Assembly (NCBI GenBank): GCA_001600175.1
Contig: BCJC01000006.1
Location: 449,968-513,967, forward strand
DNA from: Erythrobasidium yunnanense
Taxonomy: Eukaryota; Basidiomycota; Cystobasidiomycetes; Erythrobasidiales; Erythrobasidiaceae
DNA length: 64,000 nt
Direction of reading: 5' to 3'
The translations under genes were made by a program, and so were the position numbers. The notes under the pieces were generated by a model that saw nothing but the letters and a program-made list of their open reading frames with translations, was not told the DNA's origin and searched no databases. Below, one piece after another: positions 21,041-32,478 of this stretch (positions are counted from its first letter, which is position 1; every line of letters begins with the position of its first letter).

Positions 21041-21604
21041 ATGCCGCGACGAGGGCAACGAGGCCTACAACGTGGTCAATGTTATGTCCGTCGATGCTGC
21101 AATGGTCTCGTAACGAAGGACGCCCAGTGCCCTAATTGTGAAAAACACACAGCATCCTCCGATCAACTTCATATAGTCAGCAAAGACCTGCCTACCCTCG
21201 ACCGACCTGCAACTTACCTCAAATGCCACAAATGTAATGCACTTGCTCCCCTACAAGACCCACAAGACGACGGCACGGTCTATGATCGACATAGGATCAA
21301 GTGCGCTAATCCCCAATGCCAGCACGACATGCTAAGATGCTTCGATGCAAATGGACGATGCCGTAAAATCGGAGCACCGCTTATCAACCATCCCGATGTC
21401 TGGATCTGCTGTCAGACCGTAGCAGCAAGTAACTTGCTATGCGCACAGCCGCACTGGATATATCCACCTAATGCGCAATCGCGCTGTGGTAACAGGGACT
21501 GTCGTCACCGTATCTGCCCAAGATGCCGGCGAATCAATTCCGCCCAAGCTAGTGGTCCAAACGCCGAGGCAGTCAATTGGCTTCGGACCAACTATCCTCA
21601 GTAG
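21041..21604 (+). CDS. cysteine-rich zinc-ribbon-like protein 2
   Basis: Intronless, 187 residues, starting MPRRGQRGLQRGQ and ending with TAG at 21602. Cysteine pairs in order: CYVRRCC, CPNC near 30, LKCHKC near 62, CANPQCQHD near 88-95, WICCQT near 125 and CGNRDCRHRICPRC near 155-168. The last block matches the CENPTCGHLGCSSC block of protein 3 and CPNPCGHTNCPEC of protein 5. It lacks a signal peptide. It is convergent with a decayed copy of the gene at 24455, so the pair looks like one unit of a segmental duplication. Confidence 0.72.
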   Translation: MPRRGQRGLQRGQCYVRRCCNGLVTKDAQCPNCEKHTASSDQLHIVSKDLPTLDRPATYLKCHKCNALAPLQDPQDDGTVYDRHRIKCANPQCQHDMLRCFDANGRCRKIGAPLINHPDVWICCQTVAASNLLCAQPHWIYPPNAQSRCGNRDCRHRICPRCRRINSAQASGPNAEAVNWLRTNYPQ

Positions 21605-21933
21605 GAATGGGCCGAAAGTCGAAAAAAAAGATATCTCTGCCTCTTCCTCCTCACAAGAAGAAAGGCGGTCGACGTCGCGGAGATCCATTCTACACCCAAA
21701 GAGAAAAACGAAGTACATCAGTACAAAAACAGAACATTACCCGTCTGAAACGCTTACTCAGAGACTCCCTTCATCACTTTCCGTTCCTTTATTCCTTCCT
21801 CCGCACTCCTCGTACCTTGCTCCGTCTCTCGTTGTCACCTTCTTACTACCAAAAAAGTGCATTGTCATCCCGCTGTTCCTTAATGCTTGCTATACTATAC
21901 GCACTGCGTAGATTGACAGAGATTGTTCGAACT

Positions 21934-22215
21934 TCATAGTGACTGACTTGTCAAGTACTCCCAAGAAGGCCTCCTCAAGCTGAACCAGTGCGTAGGCATT
22001 GCCTGTCTGTCCCGGAAAGGTCTGTCCACCAAGTTCAGCTTGGCGTCTTGTACATTAGATGACCAACAGAGTTGTTGCACGTTTTGCAGCATCGCTATAC
22101 ACCCATCGATATCTCCACCACGATCGAAAACGCAGCTGAGCGATGTTTGCAAGTTTACTTTGCTTGCTCCTCGAAGTGAGCTTGGAAAGGCTGCAAACAG
22201 AGGGGTAACCATCAA
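21934..22215 (-). pseudogene. decayed partial copy of the 24455-25237 gene
   Basis: Plus-strand 22008-22040 matches 24428-24460 at about 30 of 33 bases. Further islands agree around 22088-22115 (AGCATCGCTATA) and 22135-22152 (GAGCGATGTTTGC), in the same order and spacing as in the gene at 24455. The translated segment keeps IAML and a following basic patch but no full-length frame; the part matching the N-terminal three quarters of the intact gene is not recognisable. It covers the C-terminal end and 3' flank only. Confidence 0.6.
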
Positions 22216-23238
22216 TGTACGAAGAAAGCATTAGGGAAAGGAGATCGAAAGAACTACATTAGATTGCCCGGACAAGGGACAGGGTGGAAGTCGTCAGGAG
22301 CATACGTATTGTGTTGCAGAAGAGATCATGGCACTCGCTGTCGCATCACGCACACATTGTTGATCTTTTGCGGTCGAATAGTTCGCACGTTTCTCTGATT
22401 CTAGCTGGTTCGTCAAGCTGCACTTCCATTCTTTTCGAAGGCGCCGATGAGCTCGAACAGCCTCGTCTTCGCAATTAACTTCTTTCACGTCAATCTCGCT
22501 GAATGTCACTCTGTATCGACAGCTCGGTTCCTTGGCGATGTGCGATTGTGTTGCGCTCAAGACCACAAGCCCGCTCGCAGGGCTCCTTACTTCTGCTGCG
22601 TTGATCTTAGTGCCCACCATGCTGAGCCATCTCGTCATTCCCGTTCATCTTGGTCTTCAAGTTGCACGAGAGGGAAACGGCCTTGCGAAGGAGCCAGCAA
22701 TGGCGCACAGTCGAGATGCGCCATCGCAGCAGATACAACAGGCTGTTTTGTCGCTGTGACTCAGCCTTGCTTATACTGGGGTGTCTATCGATACCAAAGA
22801 AAACGACTGGTCCGAGATGGGCAATCTCTTTCGACGCGTTGGCACAGATCATCAGATCGACAGACCAAGCTCACGCGCGCTCCGCTGCGAAACACCTCTG
22901 CTCGCTCCGGACGCTTCAGCAAGTAGCGAAGACTTGTCCCATATGTCCCCCTTCACATTCAAAGGAAATTCTCACATAAGATTCACATTCGCACACAAGA
23001 ATCACACACTTCCGTTCAACATTGGGCTCTCTTCCGAATCTTGAGGGACTAAAGGGACAGCCGCAACTGGCTGATGAGCCGCTCCGACTGCTGCGAGCGC
23101 GCTACAAAGCTGCCTCCTGAGTTGCTCTTGTCTTCGCTTGTATCACCACTCTATCCAACTCCTGCCTGACTTTCAAGCACTCCTCCCCGACTTACAACCT
23201 TCGACAAAGCCGCATTCAAGACCGAAAGGCTCGAACCT
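22216..23238. other. accessory intergenic stretch
   Basis: About 1 kb between the decayed copy and zinc-ribbon gene 3. Several overlapping frames of 60-160 codons exist on both strands with no codon or splice support. The part upstream of 23239 should contain the promoter of gene 3; no TATA box was seen. Confidence 0.4.
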
Positions 23239-23913
23239 ATGCCACGAGAGTTCTTTAAGCGCGAGCGATGGATGTGCTATACCTGCGGCGATAAAGATCT
23301 CGTACGCAACACAGAGCGATGCGCAGGGTGCCACAAGACCGACTTAGAGCATTGCCGCGAAGGCGACATCTCGAGCAGGATATACTATTACAACGTCAAG
23401 TTCCCTAATATCTGGCGATGTCATCGTTGCAAATCGGAGCAATACCTTCGCAAGGATGCGAAGCTCTCTGAAGACCCTGACAACCAATTCTGCGAAAATC
23501 CGACGTGCGGCCATCTCGGCTGCAGCAGTTGTCCTCAGGGCAATGCCTTCTCATCTCCTCTGCAGCGATGGGTGTGTCATAGATGCCACTACGACATGAA
23601 TTGGGTTTATCGGAGAGATCCCTTCAACGGAGAGGAGGACGGACACAAAGCCTGCCAACGATCGGGACTTGTCAACGACGGCAGAAGGCACTATCAGACT
23701 ACAATCTGTAACCATGGAAAGTGTGGAAGGTGCCATGTTCTGGCCCCCGATGCTCAAAGACCCAGCTCTTCCGCCTCCGCCTCTGGCGGCATACCTCACC
23801 AACAACCTCGTTCACATACGCCAGGACCATCTCGTCGCGGCACCCTACCTCCTCCTGCAGATCTACCGCGTTCCCATACCTCCCATGGCCATCGTCCTCC
23901 TCCTCGCCGGTAG
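23239..23913 (+). CDS. cysteine-rich zinc-ribbon-like protein 3
   Basis: Intronless, 224 residues. Start MPREFFKRERWMC at 23239. Knuckles: WMCYTC, CAGCHK, IWRCHRCKSEQ, CENPTCGHLGCSSC, WVCHRCHYDMNW and CNHGKCGRCH, giving six CxxC-type elements over residues 11-170. The last 55 residues are a Ser/Pro/Arg/His-rich disordered tail (PGPSRRGTLPPPADLP). Architecture alternates W-x-C-x2-C knuckles with C-x-H-x2-C-x2-C knuckles, as in its paralogues. No secretion signal. Role unknown; zinc binding is inferred from cysteine spacing. Confidence 0.72.
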   Translation: MPREFFKRERWMCYTCGDKDLVRNTERCAGCHKTDLEHCREGDISSRIYYYNVKFPNIWRCHRCKSEQYLRKDAKLSEDPDNQFCENPTCGHLGCSSCPQGNAFSSPLQRWVCHRCHYDMNWVYRRDPFNGEEDGHKACQRSGLVNDGRRHYQTTICNHGKCGRCHVLAPDAQRPSSSASASGGIPHQQPRSHTPGPSRRGTLPPPADLPRSHTSHGHRPPPRR

Positions 23914-24454
23914 TCCCTGCTTGCACTATCTGTGGCAGTCCTGCTATCTTCCGATCGCTCTACCTGGCAGCCTGGTCTTCCCTCTTCATCACCAGCCTCG
24001 AGCGTTCGTTTCATCTCGCTACTATCCTTCGTCCTTTTAAGAAAACCAAGAGTGTACACCTGTACCTTCCTTTATCCTCTCTTTCCATTCCTGCGTGCCT
24101 TTTACCTTCTTTTCCCGACTCTTTTTGACCGGTTTCAGGGCTTCGCTAACGCCGGTGGGGCAGGAAACCTCAAGAAAGACTCTTGAGGCCGGGGCGCTTC
24201 CCTGCTTGTAATGCTATACAAGGTCTACTATGCCAGTCTACTAATGACTGTTTCCCGAGAAGCCAGGCTCTGGTGTATGCGGTGCCTGAGCGCGAGTCTC
24301 GTCATGGACCTGTACGACATGCGGGCTTGCCTAGAAATCATAGACAATGTGGGAAGGATGTCAACCCAATGCTTCCGATAAAGCCATCCTCAGGCTAAAG
24401 ATCTGCGTAGGGTCTGCTACGCCGATCTGTCCTGGAAAGGTCTGCCCACCAACT

Positions 24455-25237
24455 TCAGCTCGAATACCCTTGCAGCGATGTTTCTTGCATACACACCTCT
24501 TTTAGCATCGCTATATACTCATCTACATACTCCCGCTTTATGAACAAGCGTAGTTGAGCGATGTTTGCATTGCCTGCTTCCTGCAAGAGCGCTTGGAAGG
24601 GTTGCAGGCATGGTGGGAAGGGAGGTGCCGGTTCTATGATAGAAGAAGACGGTGTGGATATGGATGCACGGACGAAGATAGGCGAGGGAGATCGGGAGGG
24701 TGTCTGTCGAGAAGATGGATGTGGGGACTGGCTGGGAGTAGGGAGGAGAGTGCGCATGTTCTTTGATGGGTGTATAATAGGTGTATTGGCTACCTTGTCA
24801 TGCATAGGCAGATCAGGTCGAGGTGGGAATAGGGGCTTGCGCGACTCTGCTTCTTTCTCTACCGCTGTGTCGTCCAGCTGCATCTCCAGCTCCTCCAAAG
24901 GCGTCAATGATGCTGAGAAGTCTCTTGCTCGTGCCTTGTGCTCCTTTATATCGATATTGTCGGTGCATGATGGTACCGCTCTCTTCTTCGTTCTCTTCGG
25001 CGCATCCCAATGCCTACCGAACTTGCGCTTCTTCTTCTTTCTTGGAGCATCATCGTTCCTACTACTACTGCTTCCAGGCTTCTGCAGCTCGTCTACGTCT
25101 ATGCTGACCGTCTCGTCGAGCCTGGATGACCTTCGACGCCTGCACATCCCCGTCTCTTCCCACGCAAACGCCTTGTTGAAGCTGCGCTCTTCGCTGGCTG
25201 TCAATGAGCGCTGGCCGAGGATTTGCTCTTTCTTCAT
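24455..25237 (-). CDS. lysine/arginine-rich nuclear-type protein of unknown function
   Basis: Single frame of 260 residues from ATG 25237 (MKKEQILGQRSL). A strongly basic block (APRKKKKRKFGRHWDAPKR) near 70-90 looks like a nuclear localisation signal. Residues 120-215 are Pro/Ser-rich. The C-terminal 45 residues form a likely helical domain (FQALLQEAGNANIAQLRLF, VDEYIAMLKEV). Family not recognised. It is convergent with zinc-ribbon gene 3, and a decayed copy of its C-terminal region lies convergent with zinc-ribbon gene 2, so the two gene types were duplicated together. Confidence 0.6.
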   Translation of the reverse strand: MKKEQILGQRSLTASEERSFNKAFAWEETGMCRRRRSSRLDETVSIDVDELQKPGSSSSRNDDAPRKKKKRKFGRHWDAPKRTKKRAVPSCTDNIDIKEHKARARDFSASLTPLEELEMQLDDTAVEKEAESRKPLFPPRPDLPMHDKVANTPIIHPSKNMRTLLPTPSQSPHPSSRQTPSRSPSPIFVRASISTPSSSIIEPAPPFPPCLQPFQALLQEAGNANIAQLRLFIKREYVDEYIAMLKEVCMQETSLQGYSS

Positions 25238-25871
25238 GGTTGTACAATGCCTGAGCCTGGTGGATCAGCCATGACCGCGTCAGACGCGATCCTGGATAAG
25301 CAAGTCTGTCCAGCAGCTTCTATGTCCGTGTATATGGGTCTCATAGCTATGCTATCTCCTTCGATTGAAGCTTCTTCACACTCCCTTTCCAATATACATC
25401 ACAACTGAGGAACCAGCCAATACATTTTGCGTCGCGAGCGGGCGGCCTGGAGGACGTCGAGCTCTTACGTTTAACATGCTACCTCCGGGGATGTATGCAA
25501 CTTGCAGGAGTACTCTCATCTAGGCACAGCATTCATGCTCTGTGACTGTCTGAGGTCACGTGCTTTTCGAAGCGGAAGTGATCGCCGATCATAACACAAC
25601 GGTCTCTGCTCTGTCCCTCTGTCGAGAGGAAGGTTGGGACTGGACGACGACGACGATTGATTGATAGATTATTGCATCTTGGCTCTGCTCCAACTTCATA
25701 CCCTCATTTCTTCAGATTCAAGGACAATTCTCAAGGGTTACATCCTCGCCAACCAGCCGGACACCCACACTCCTTTGGAACGCACAAGACAGCAGACAGC
25801 AGACAGCATCAACCCAGTTGCAACGCACATCTGATACCCAGTACAGTGCAGCGCAGTGCGGTCAAACAGCC
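25238..25871. other. divergent intergenic region
   Basis: 634 bp between the start at 25237 (minus) and the start at 25872 (plus). It holds GATTGATTGATAG-like tracts and CA-rich leader sequence and presumably both promoters. No gene seen. Confidence 0.4.
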
Positions 25872-27659
25872 ATGGACATCGCAGAGGGAATGCGCAGACA
25901 CGCTGCACGCGCACAGACACCCAGAGCTGGGACAGGATCAGGAGGGATAGCAGGAGGAGCAGCCATGATGAACAAGCGAATGAAGATGGAGAAGAGACAG
26001 ACTAGAGAACCTCTGCCATCAGCTCCTGATGCAGGAGACGAGGATGGCGATACAGGTGCTCCGAGCTCAAACCCCATAACTCGAGACCCGCCGTCGAGCA
26101 CCCAGCAGAGTCCTACTACGCGTCAGCAGGATCCACCGACTACCTCTGCACCATCTACAACCTCTCAACCTCGTGAGTCTGCCTTCTTCGAGATGCAGCG
26201 ACGCGCTCGCTCCCTCTCGCTCGGACGCTGACTTTTGCTCTGTTTGTCCCGGTTCCGCGACGAAACAGCTACAACCTCAACTCCTCCTACTACTTCTACT
26301 CCATCTACAAGTACGACAAGCAGCGCTCCTGAGGAGACTACCACTTCCTCGAGAGAAACAACAACATCTACCTCATCCTCCATTCCAGTGACAACAACCA
26401 CAATCCTTTCAACCTCGACTTCAACACCTTCTACTGCTCTCACCACTTCGAGTACACTTGAAGAAACTACTTCTGATCCAGTTACTCGCACGCGCTCGTT
26501 GGTCACTTCTATCGTAACTGCATCGAATACCCGAACGGCCGCAACTACAAGCAACACTTCTTCACTAGCTGAATCGAACAATGGCAATAAATCTGATGGA
26601 CCTAGCGCCGGTACTGTCGTCGGTATCGTAGCTGGAGCCTTGGTTGGCGTGGTCGTCTTGAGCGGCATCATAGGCTACGTATTCCGCCAGAGATGCAAAG
26701 ACGACAAAGACGATGAATTCGAAGGAGAGAACCCATTTGGCAACTTGGACGCAGCGTACGGCGCCAACCAAACTCGAGGCGAGATGAGGAGAGATTCCCA
26801 GCTTTTACCAGACGAAGACGATGCGTCCATCCACCAGATGTCAGAAATGGGTCACTACGCAACTGCAGCCCCAGTCATGGCCGCCGGCGCGGGCATGGGA
26901 GCCGCCGCAGCATACAGCTTGAACAGAGCACCAACTTCAGCTTCCAACCTCCCTGGCCTAGCGAGATCCGATACTGTAAACCCTCGGCCACCAACAATGA
27001 TACAGAGGCATTATGCAGCTATGAACAACCAACCTCCAGCGCCCATGCCGAGCTTCCAGCCTGGCCAAATCGTTAACCCGGGACAGTACTACCCCTCAGC
27101 ACAGATGAACCAGGCGGGTCCATACCCTAACTTTGTAGCTGGTGCAGGAGTGGGAGCAGGTGCTGCTGTGGGAGGGATGAGGGACAGAGCGGCCTCCCCG
27201 GAGAATGGATATGGAGGATCTCATGGGCAACAATATAGTTTGGACAACGGGATTCCAATGAGATCAGGTACACCGGAGTACCAGAACCCTCAGCAGTAGT
27301 GAGTGTCTTGTCCTCTCCCAACTGTTCGAACATATGCTGACAGAAGTCTGTGCGATGTTCGCAGCTTCCACCAAGCTTCCGACTCGTATTCATCCGCCAT
27401 GTCACCCTTCGACTCTCCCGACCGCAACGGCATGTCCGCTCAACCCGACCAATCCGCACAATACGTCAACGCCAACAACTATACCTCTTCTCACAACCCG
27501 AATGGAGAAAGACAGTCGAGAGACGGGAATGGGATGATGCCTTCTGAGCAGAGAGCTAAGCGCACTTTGAGTGTAAGGAATGGAGGACTCAATGATGCGA
27601 GCTATAACAATGCACATGGAGGAGAGGAAGTCAGGGACTCCATCTATGGAGGGATGTAG
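25872..27659 (+). CDS. mucin-like single-pass surface protein (Mid2/WSC-sensor-like layout)
   Basis: Three exons: 25872-26172, 26270 to about 27301, and about 27365-27659. Donors are GTGAGT, with branch GCTGAC in both introns. The second join replaces the apparent stop at 27297 and adds about 98 residues. Layout: polar N-terminus, then a Thr/Ser-rich mucin-like region (units such as TTSTPPTTST) of about 130 residues, suited to O-mannosylation. A membrane segment (AGTVVGIVAGALVGVVVLSGIIGYVF) with a following RQRCKDDKDDE stop-transfer comes next, then a long cytoplasmic tail rich in Gln, Asn, Pro and Tyr. This is the plan of cell-wall stress sensors, but the exon-1 N-terminus has no clear signal peptide and no extracellular Cys domain. 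Confidence 0.7.
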
Positions 27660-28235
27660 GAGGCTCCCACGAGACAAGCTTCGAACAAGTTGGCGTCAGT
27701 TCCCTATACCCTCAACGCTCGAAGAGCTTGAGCCAAATCTATGATACCCGAAATCTCATTCCCAACTTCCTTCCCATTCCTGTCGTAATGTCCCGCTCTT
27801 CAGTACTTTCCTCTTCGCCATTCTTCAAAATTATTTCTTCCTTCACATTCGATTCTTGTCTACTCATTCTTTCAAATTTCAATGCATAGTCTCTCAGTCC
27901 AGGAGATATGCCTGCTTCGACAGCATAGCGCGCATGGACAAGGATATTCAGCTGTGTGGAAAGATGGAAAGAATGTTGGCCTTGTCTGTGTGACCGATGT
28001 CTCACAGTCTCCTTTATGGACTATGTATAGTAGGGTATCTCCTTCGACCCAAAAATGTCATTCTTTTTCACCTCATTCGAGCTCGCAAGCGTTCGCAATC
28101 AGTAGTCTGACTAACAAGCAGCCATAGCAGATACCAGCGACTGCTTTTCTTTTGTGTTTCTCCTGCACGTGTCGCAATTGCTTGCCTGGCTTTCTTGCTT
28201 GTTCCTATCGCTTTGTAGCGATAATCTACTTTAAG
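27660..28235. other. intergenic region
   Basis: 576 bp between the surface-protein gene and VPS45, both on the plus strand. Pyrimidine-rich, with no supported gene or element. Confidence 0.4.
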
Positions 28236-30753
28236 ATGGATGTCGTCGCCGCTACTAAGGCGTACATCAGCCGGATGATAGCGCAGACGCCGGGCGTCAA
28301 AGTGCTGCTGCTGGATAGCGAGACGGTCAGAAACAGTCTCGAGAAGTAAGGAAAACACAGTACTTATGCTTCGCACACAGACGCCCATCATCTCCATGTC
28401 ATCTACCACCTCTGCCTTGTTATCCCAAGAAGTCTACCTCACCGACCGGCTCGACAATACAGCGCGCGAACGGATGCCCCATCTCAAATGCATATGCTTC
28501 TTGCGCCCAAGTCCAGAAAGCTTGAGAGCTCTAGAGAACGAGCTCCATAACCCTAGATATTCGGGCTACTGGCTTTACTTTAGCAATGTCCTCAAGAAGA
28601 GCGCTATAGAACGCTTGGCTGAAGCGGACGAGGGAGAACTCGTTCGTGAGGTTCAGGTGGGCTACGTTTCATTTATGTATTTGGCGTATCACTGAAGTGG
28701 CATATCTGCGCTCCACGAATAGGAATACTTTGCAGACTACTCGCCGATCACCTCAAGTCACTTCACCCTCAATTGCGCCCCGACACCCCTATCTCCCTAC
28801 ATTCCCTCTATGTACGATCTTTTATCTTCTCTTCTCTGTCAACCGTCTTGACCTAATAGATGTGATCCTTCCCAGGAAATTTCGGTTATATGGCGACACA
28901 GCCAACTCCTTCGATACTTCACCTGATACAGGCAGCTTCCAGCGGCATGTCGATGGAGTGACTGCACTGCTGCTCTCGCTCAAGAAGAAGCCCGTCATTC
29001 GTTATGAACGGATGTCGAATATGGCCAAGAAGCTGGGAAACGAAGTACAAGTACGCCAGCTCCTAAATGCAGTTGTGGTACGGCACTGACATTCATTCAC
29101 AGTACATGATGTCCTCTGAACCAAGTCTCTTCGATTTTCGACCATCTGCGACTCCGCCTGTCCTGCTGATCCTCGATCGGCGGAACGACCCCGTTACACC
29201 ATTACTTTCGCAGTGGACGTACCAAGCGATGGTACACGAGACGATGGGGATAACAAATGGGCGAGTCGATCTTTCCAACGCACCCGACATCAAGGAAGAT
29301 CTGCGAGAAGTTGTAATTTCACCAGAACAAGATTCCTTCTTCGCTAAGAACCTCTACGACAACTTCGGTGATCTAGGAGCGAGCGTGAAAGCTTACGTAG
29401 GGGAGTATCAAGCGAAATCATTCACGACGTCTTCTTCGAGCGGAAGCAATACACCCGTAAACAATGCAGCCGCGAAAAACAGGATAGAAACGATAGCGGA
29501 CATGAAGAAGTTCGTAGAAGAGTATCCGGAGTTTAGGAAATTGGGTGGGAACGTGTCGAAACATGTTGCGTTGATAGGAGAGTTGAGCAGGCTTGTGGAG
29601 GTGAATAAGCTGCTAGAGGTCTCGGAACTTGAGCAGAGCTTGGCATGCTCGGAAAACCACAGAGATGATCTGAAGGTGAACTACTTCGCTTCCACAGTCA
29701 TGCCTAAGCTGATGAATACGGATCTGGCAGAATCTGCAAGCCATGATTCAATCACCAGAAATAGCTAGCGAGAACAAGCTCCGCTTGACAATCTTATATG
29801 CTCTACGCTACCAGAAATATTCGCAAAATGCAATCAACCAGACCATCGAGCTGCTCATGAATAATGGAGTCTCGGAATCGGACGCGGCACTCGTGCATGT
29901 TATTCTGAACTTTGCGGGAGCAGATCAGAGACAGGACGATCTGTTCATGAATGAGAATTTCTTCAGTAGAGGGAAGTCGGCTATGAAGGGTCTAAAGGTG
30001 GGTCTGCCTGCTCATGTCCTGACTAAGCGATCTACTAGCTGACTCCGTGTGTATCTATTGTCTGATTCTCACATTATAGGGAGTCGAGAACGTCTACACG
30101 CAACACACGCCGCATCTACTTCAGACAGTCGAGCTACTGCTACGAGGCCGGCTGCGCGATACAAGCTATCCCTTCCTAGATCCACCACCGCAAGGCAGTG
30201 TTCAACCACGGCCACAAGACATTATCCTCTTCATGATTGGCGGGACTACATACGAAGAAGCGCGAGCAGTCGCTCTGCTCAATCAACGGTTCGCGAATGG
30301 CGAGAATGTTTTTGGCCTGGGAACGCCAGCGGCTGGTCCGAGTGCTGCGAATCTGATGCTTACAAGAGTCGTCATCGGAGGCAGTACAGTACTTAATTCG
30401 TCCATGTAAGAACAGGTCGCGCTTGACCAAGTACGCCCTTGCTGATCCGCTTGACCAGGTTCCTCAACATCGTTCGCGATGCAGCTACGCGCTTCCCAGC
30501 TACGATGCAGTCATCTTCATTATCACTACGGCCTACAGCGCCTCCTTCTTCCCAGCAAGACCAAGATCAGCGCTACAACCTACAACTAGGTGGTTTGTCA
30601 CTCAGTGTCGCACCTCCTGATCTGAACAGGCTATCTTCGAACCCTGCGCTACATCGAGCTGGGAACACGCTCGAAGCAGGAGTGGATGGCGCTACGACGC
30701 TGGCGAGAAACGTGTTTGGGCGACTGATAGATAGGGTGCAAAGCGGAGTCTAG
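28236..30753 (+). CDS. VPS45: Vps45, Sec1/Munc18-family vesicle fusion protein
   Basis: Binds the syntaxin Tlg2 and promotes SNARE assembly at the trans-Golgi network and endosomes. SM-family sequence is readable throughout: MDVVAATKAYISRMI start, VLLLDSETV, the MPHLKCICFLRPSPES block, GYWLYFSNVLKKS, VLLILDRRNDPVTPLLSQWT, SLACSENHRDDLK joined to ENKLRLTILYALRYQ. The C-terminal EARAVALLNQRFANG and VVIGGSTVLNSS complete it. At least eight exons. The join after RDDLK (donor GTGAAC, branch CTGATG) removes an apparent stop and restores the family sequence. The tail after residue about 570 is Ser/Pro/Arg-rich and less conserved, ending at TAG 30751. Confidence 0.92.
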
Positions 30754-30896
30754 GATATACTGGTTAAGTCACTTTGTTGTTGTAATTCATCAAGATATCT
30801 GTAGCTATAGAGCTGATCAGTAACGGTTATGGTAAAACCGAGCTTAACGTCTAATAAATCGACAACAAGGTGCAAGGCATTTCTAAACCTATCATT

Positions 30897-31469
30897 TTAG
30901 GCCGCGGCCGGTGGTTTTGCATTCTTCTTGCGCCTGTAATAGTAACGACGACCGCCTATGCAAGCCCCCGCAAGAGCGGCTATCCCGCCCACGGAAGCAC
31001 CAGCGGCGATGGCAGCTGTCGTTTTAGCATTGTCACTCATTGGACCAGGATTGTAGGATGACGACGGGACAGTGCCACGGTTCTTGAGGGCCTTCGCAGT
31101 ATCCTCGTCGTTTTGCACGACCGATCGACCGAGGTTTTCAATAGCAGCGGACCTCGATTTGGGGGTCAGAGATGCAGGGGTACCATTGAATCTCGTCAAT
31201 TCGGTCCTCGGAAGCGATCCTTGACGCTGAGGTAGATTGAGTTTCGTCAAGTCCTGAACTCTGGTGTCCCAGCTCGGATGATCAATGCTGCGGGCACTTG
31301 CGGACATCGACTGGCCGGCTGCGGATACACCTGGCAGGCTTGCTCCAGCCGATATTATACTCGTAGCCCTTCGTGCCAGATCTGCTCCACCGCGTTCGCT
31401 GTTACGTGATGAGGAGGCGGCAGTCAGGCCAGCGCCTGTAGTAGCCAACAGAATGTCTCTTGTACGCAT
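30897..31469 (-). CDS. small Ala/Gly membrane protein, array copy 1
   Basis: Single frame, 190 residues, start MRTRDILLATTGAGLTAA. Layout shared by four neighbouring minus-strand genes: short basic start with an Ala/Gly-rich hydrophobic N-terminal segment, a polar middle with a K(A/S)RS.S-type motif (TPKSRSAAIENLGRS), then a C-terminal membrane segment (AAIAAGASVGGIAALAGACI) followed by a basic cytosolic tail (GGRRYYYRRKK). This copy is the most divergent and lacks the Gly/His-rich middle. Function unknown; surface or organelle membrane location is inferred. Confidence 0.62.
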   Translation of the reverse strand: MRTRDILLATTGAGLTAASSSRNSERGGADLARRATSIISAGASLPGVSAAGQSMSASARSIDHPSWDTRVQDLTKLNLPQRQGSLPRTELTRFNGTPASLTPKSRSAAIENLGRSVVQNDEDTAKALKNRGTVPSSSYNPGPMSDNAKTTAAIAAGASVGGIAALAGACIGGRRYYYRRKKNAKPPAAA

Positions 31470-31913
31470 AGCTCGAAAGGATGTGTTTCTGACGTTGTGA
31501 AGGTTAAATTCGATATCCGTATTCGAATTGTTCGGGTGTTAAGAGGAGGCTGCAAGATACAAGGCCTGGCGTACCTTTTGCAACCCTTGTTTCAATGATT
31601 ATCAAAGGAAAATTTGAGGGATTGACACGGTTCGCATACAGAGAGGGTGGGTCGAAAGCAGGATTGAGTAATGGACTGCCCTCATACTGAGAGGAAGAGG
31701 AAGACATCCAAGCAGATGTATGCGAGTTTCCAGGCTGCTCTCATTACGCTGCCTTCTGTCAGTACGAAGAGAGCGCCAAGTAAGCAATGAGAATATGCTA
31801 GCTGCCGAAGGGCAGATTCAGTTTTTTCGGAACTTCTATGAGGTGCGATACAGCAGTCGAAGAAAAGAAAGGCGTACGAATATTGCCGACAAGCTCTTTT
31901 AGCCACTGACAGC

Positions 31914-32478
31914 CTAGCCACCACGCTTTCTGCATTTGTGAATGCTGTACCATGCGCCTGCAATGGTGAGGGGTACTCCAACGCCGACTCCAACGCCTAC
32001 GCCGATCTTCTTCTTTTTGCTCCACGGACCGCTACCTCCTGAACCGCCAGAACCGCCAGACCCGCCAGAGTGACCACCAGATCCAGCCACCACGACTGTG
32101 CCGCCTGAGCTATGGCTTCCGCTGCCTCCTGATCGCCCTCCTCCTGAACTATGGCCGCCTCCTCCATGGCCTCCTCCTCCGGCGCCGCCGCCTCTGCGAC
32201 GTTCGAGATTCGTCCCATCGCTCTGCGGCTCGTTGTCTCGCAGGTTCGTGATATCATCGATCTTGGCCCCGAAGCTGGATTCGCGGACATTGCCAATGCT
32301 AGCTGACCTTGCTAGCTGACCTTGCTTTGAAAGGTGTCGGTGCGACTGGAATGTCAGCACCGATACCAGCTGCCGTGGCATTGGCGAGGTCGGTGCTACT
32401 TTGTTGACTACGCGGTATCGCAGCTGCAGCTGTGAGGCCCGCACCGGCGCAGCCTAGTAAGATCTTGTTGGAGCGCAT
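31914..32478 (-). pseudogene. small Gly-rich membrane protein, array copy 2, frameshifted
   Basis: ATG at 32478 gives MRSNKILLGCAGAGLTAAAA, nearly the start of copy 4. The frame then stops after about 58 residues because of a 13-bp tandem duplication at 32298-32323. The downstream frame continues from there with the family's middle motif (ARSASIGNVRESSFGAKI), a Gly/Ser/His-rich tract (GGGGHGGGGHSSGGG) and a membrane segment (IGVGVGVGVGVPLTIAGAWY) with basic tail, ending 31914. All parts are present, so the lesion looks recent. It may be a true null allele or an assembly error. Confidence 0.65.
32298..32323 (+). repeat. 13-bp direct tandem duplication
   Basis: GCTAGCTGACCTT occurs twice in a row (32298-32310 and 32311-32323), then GCTTTG. 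The paralogous site in array copy 4 (near 34063) has one unit. Confidence 0.85.
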
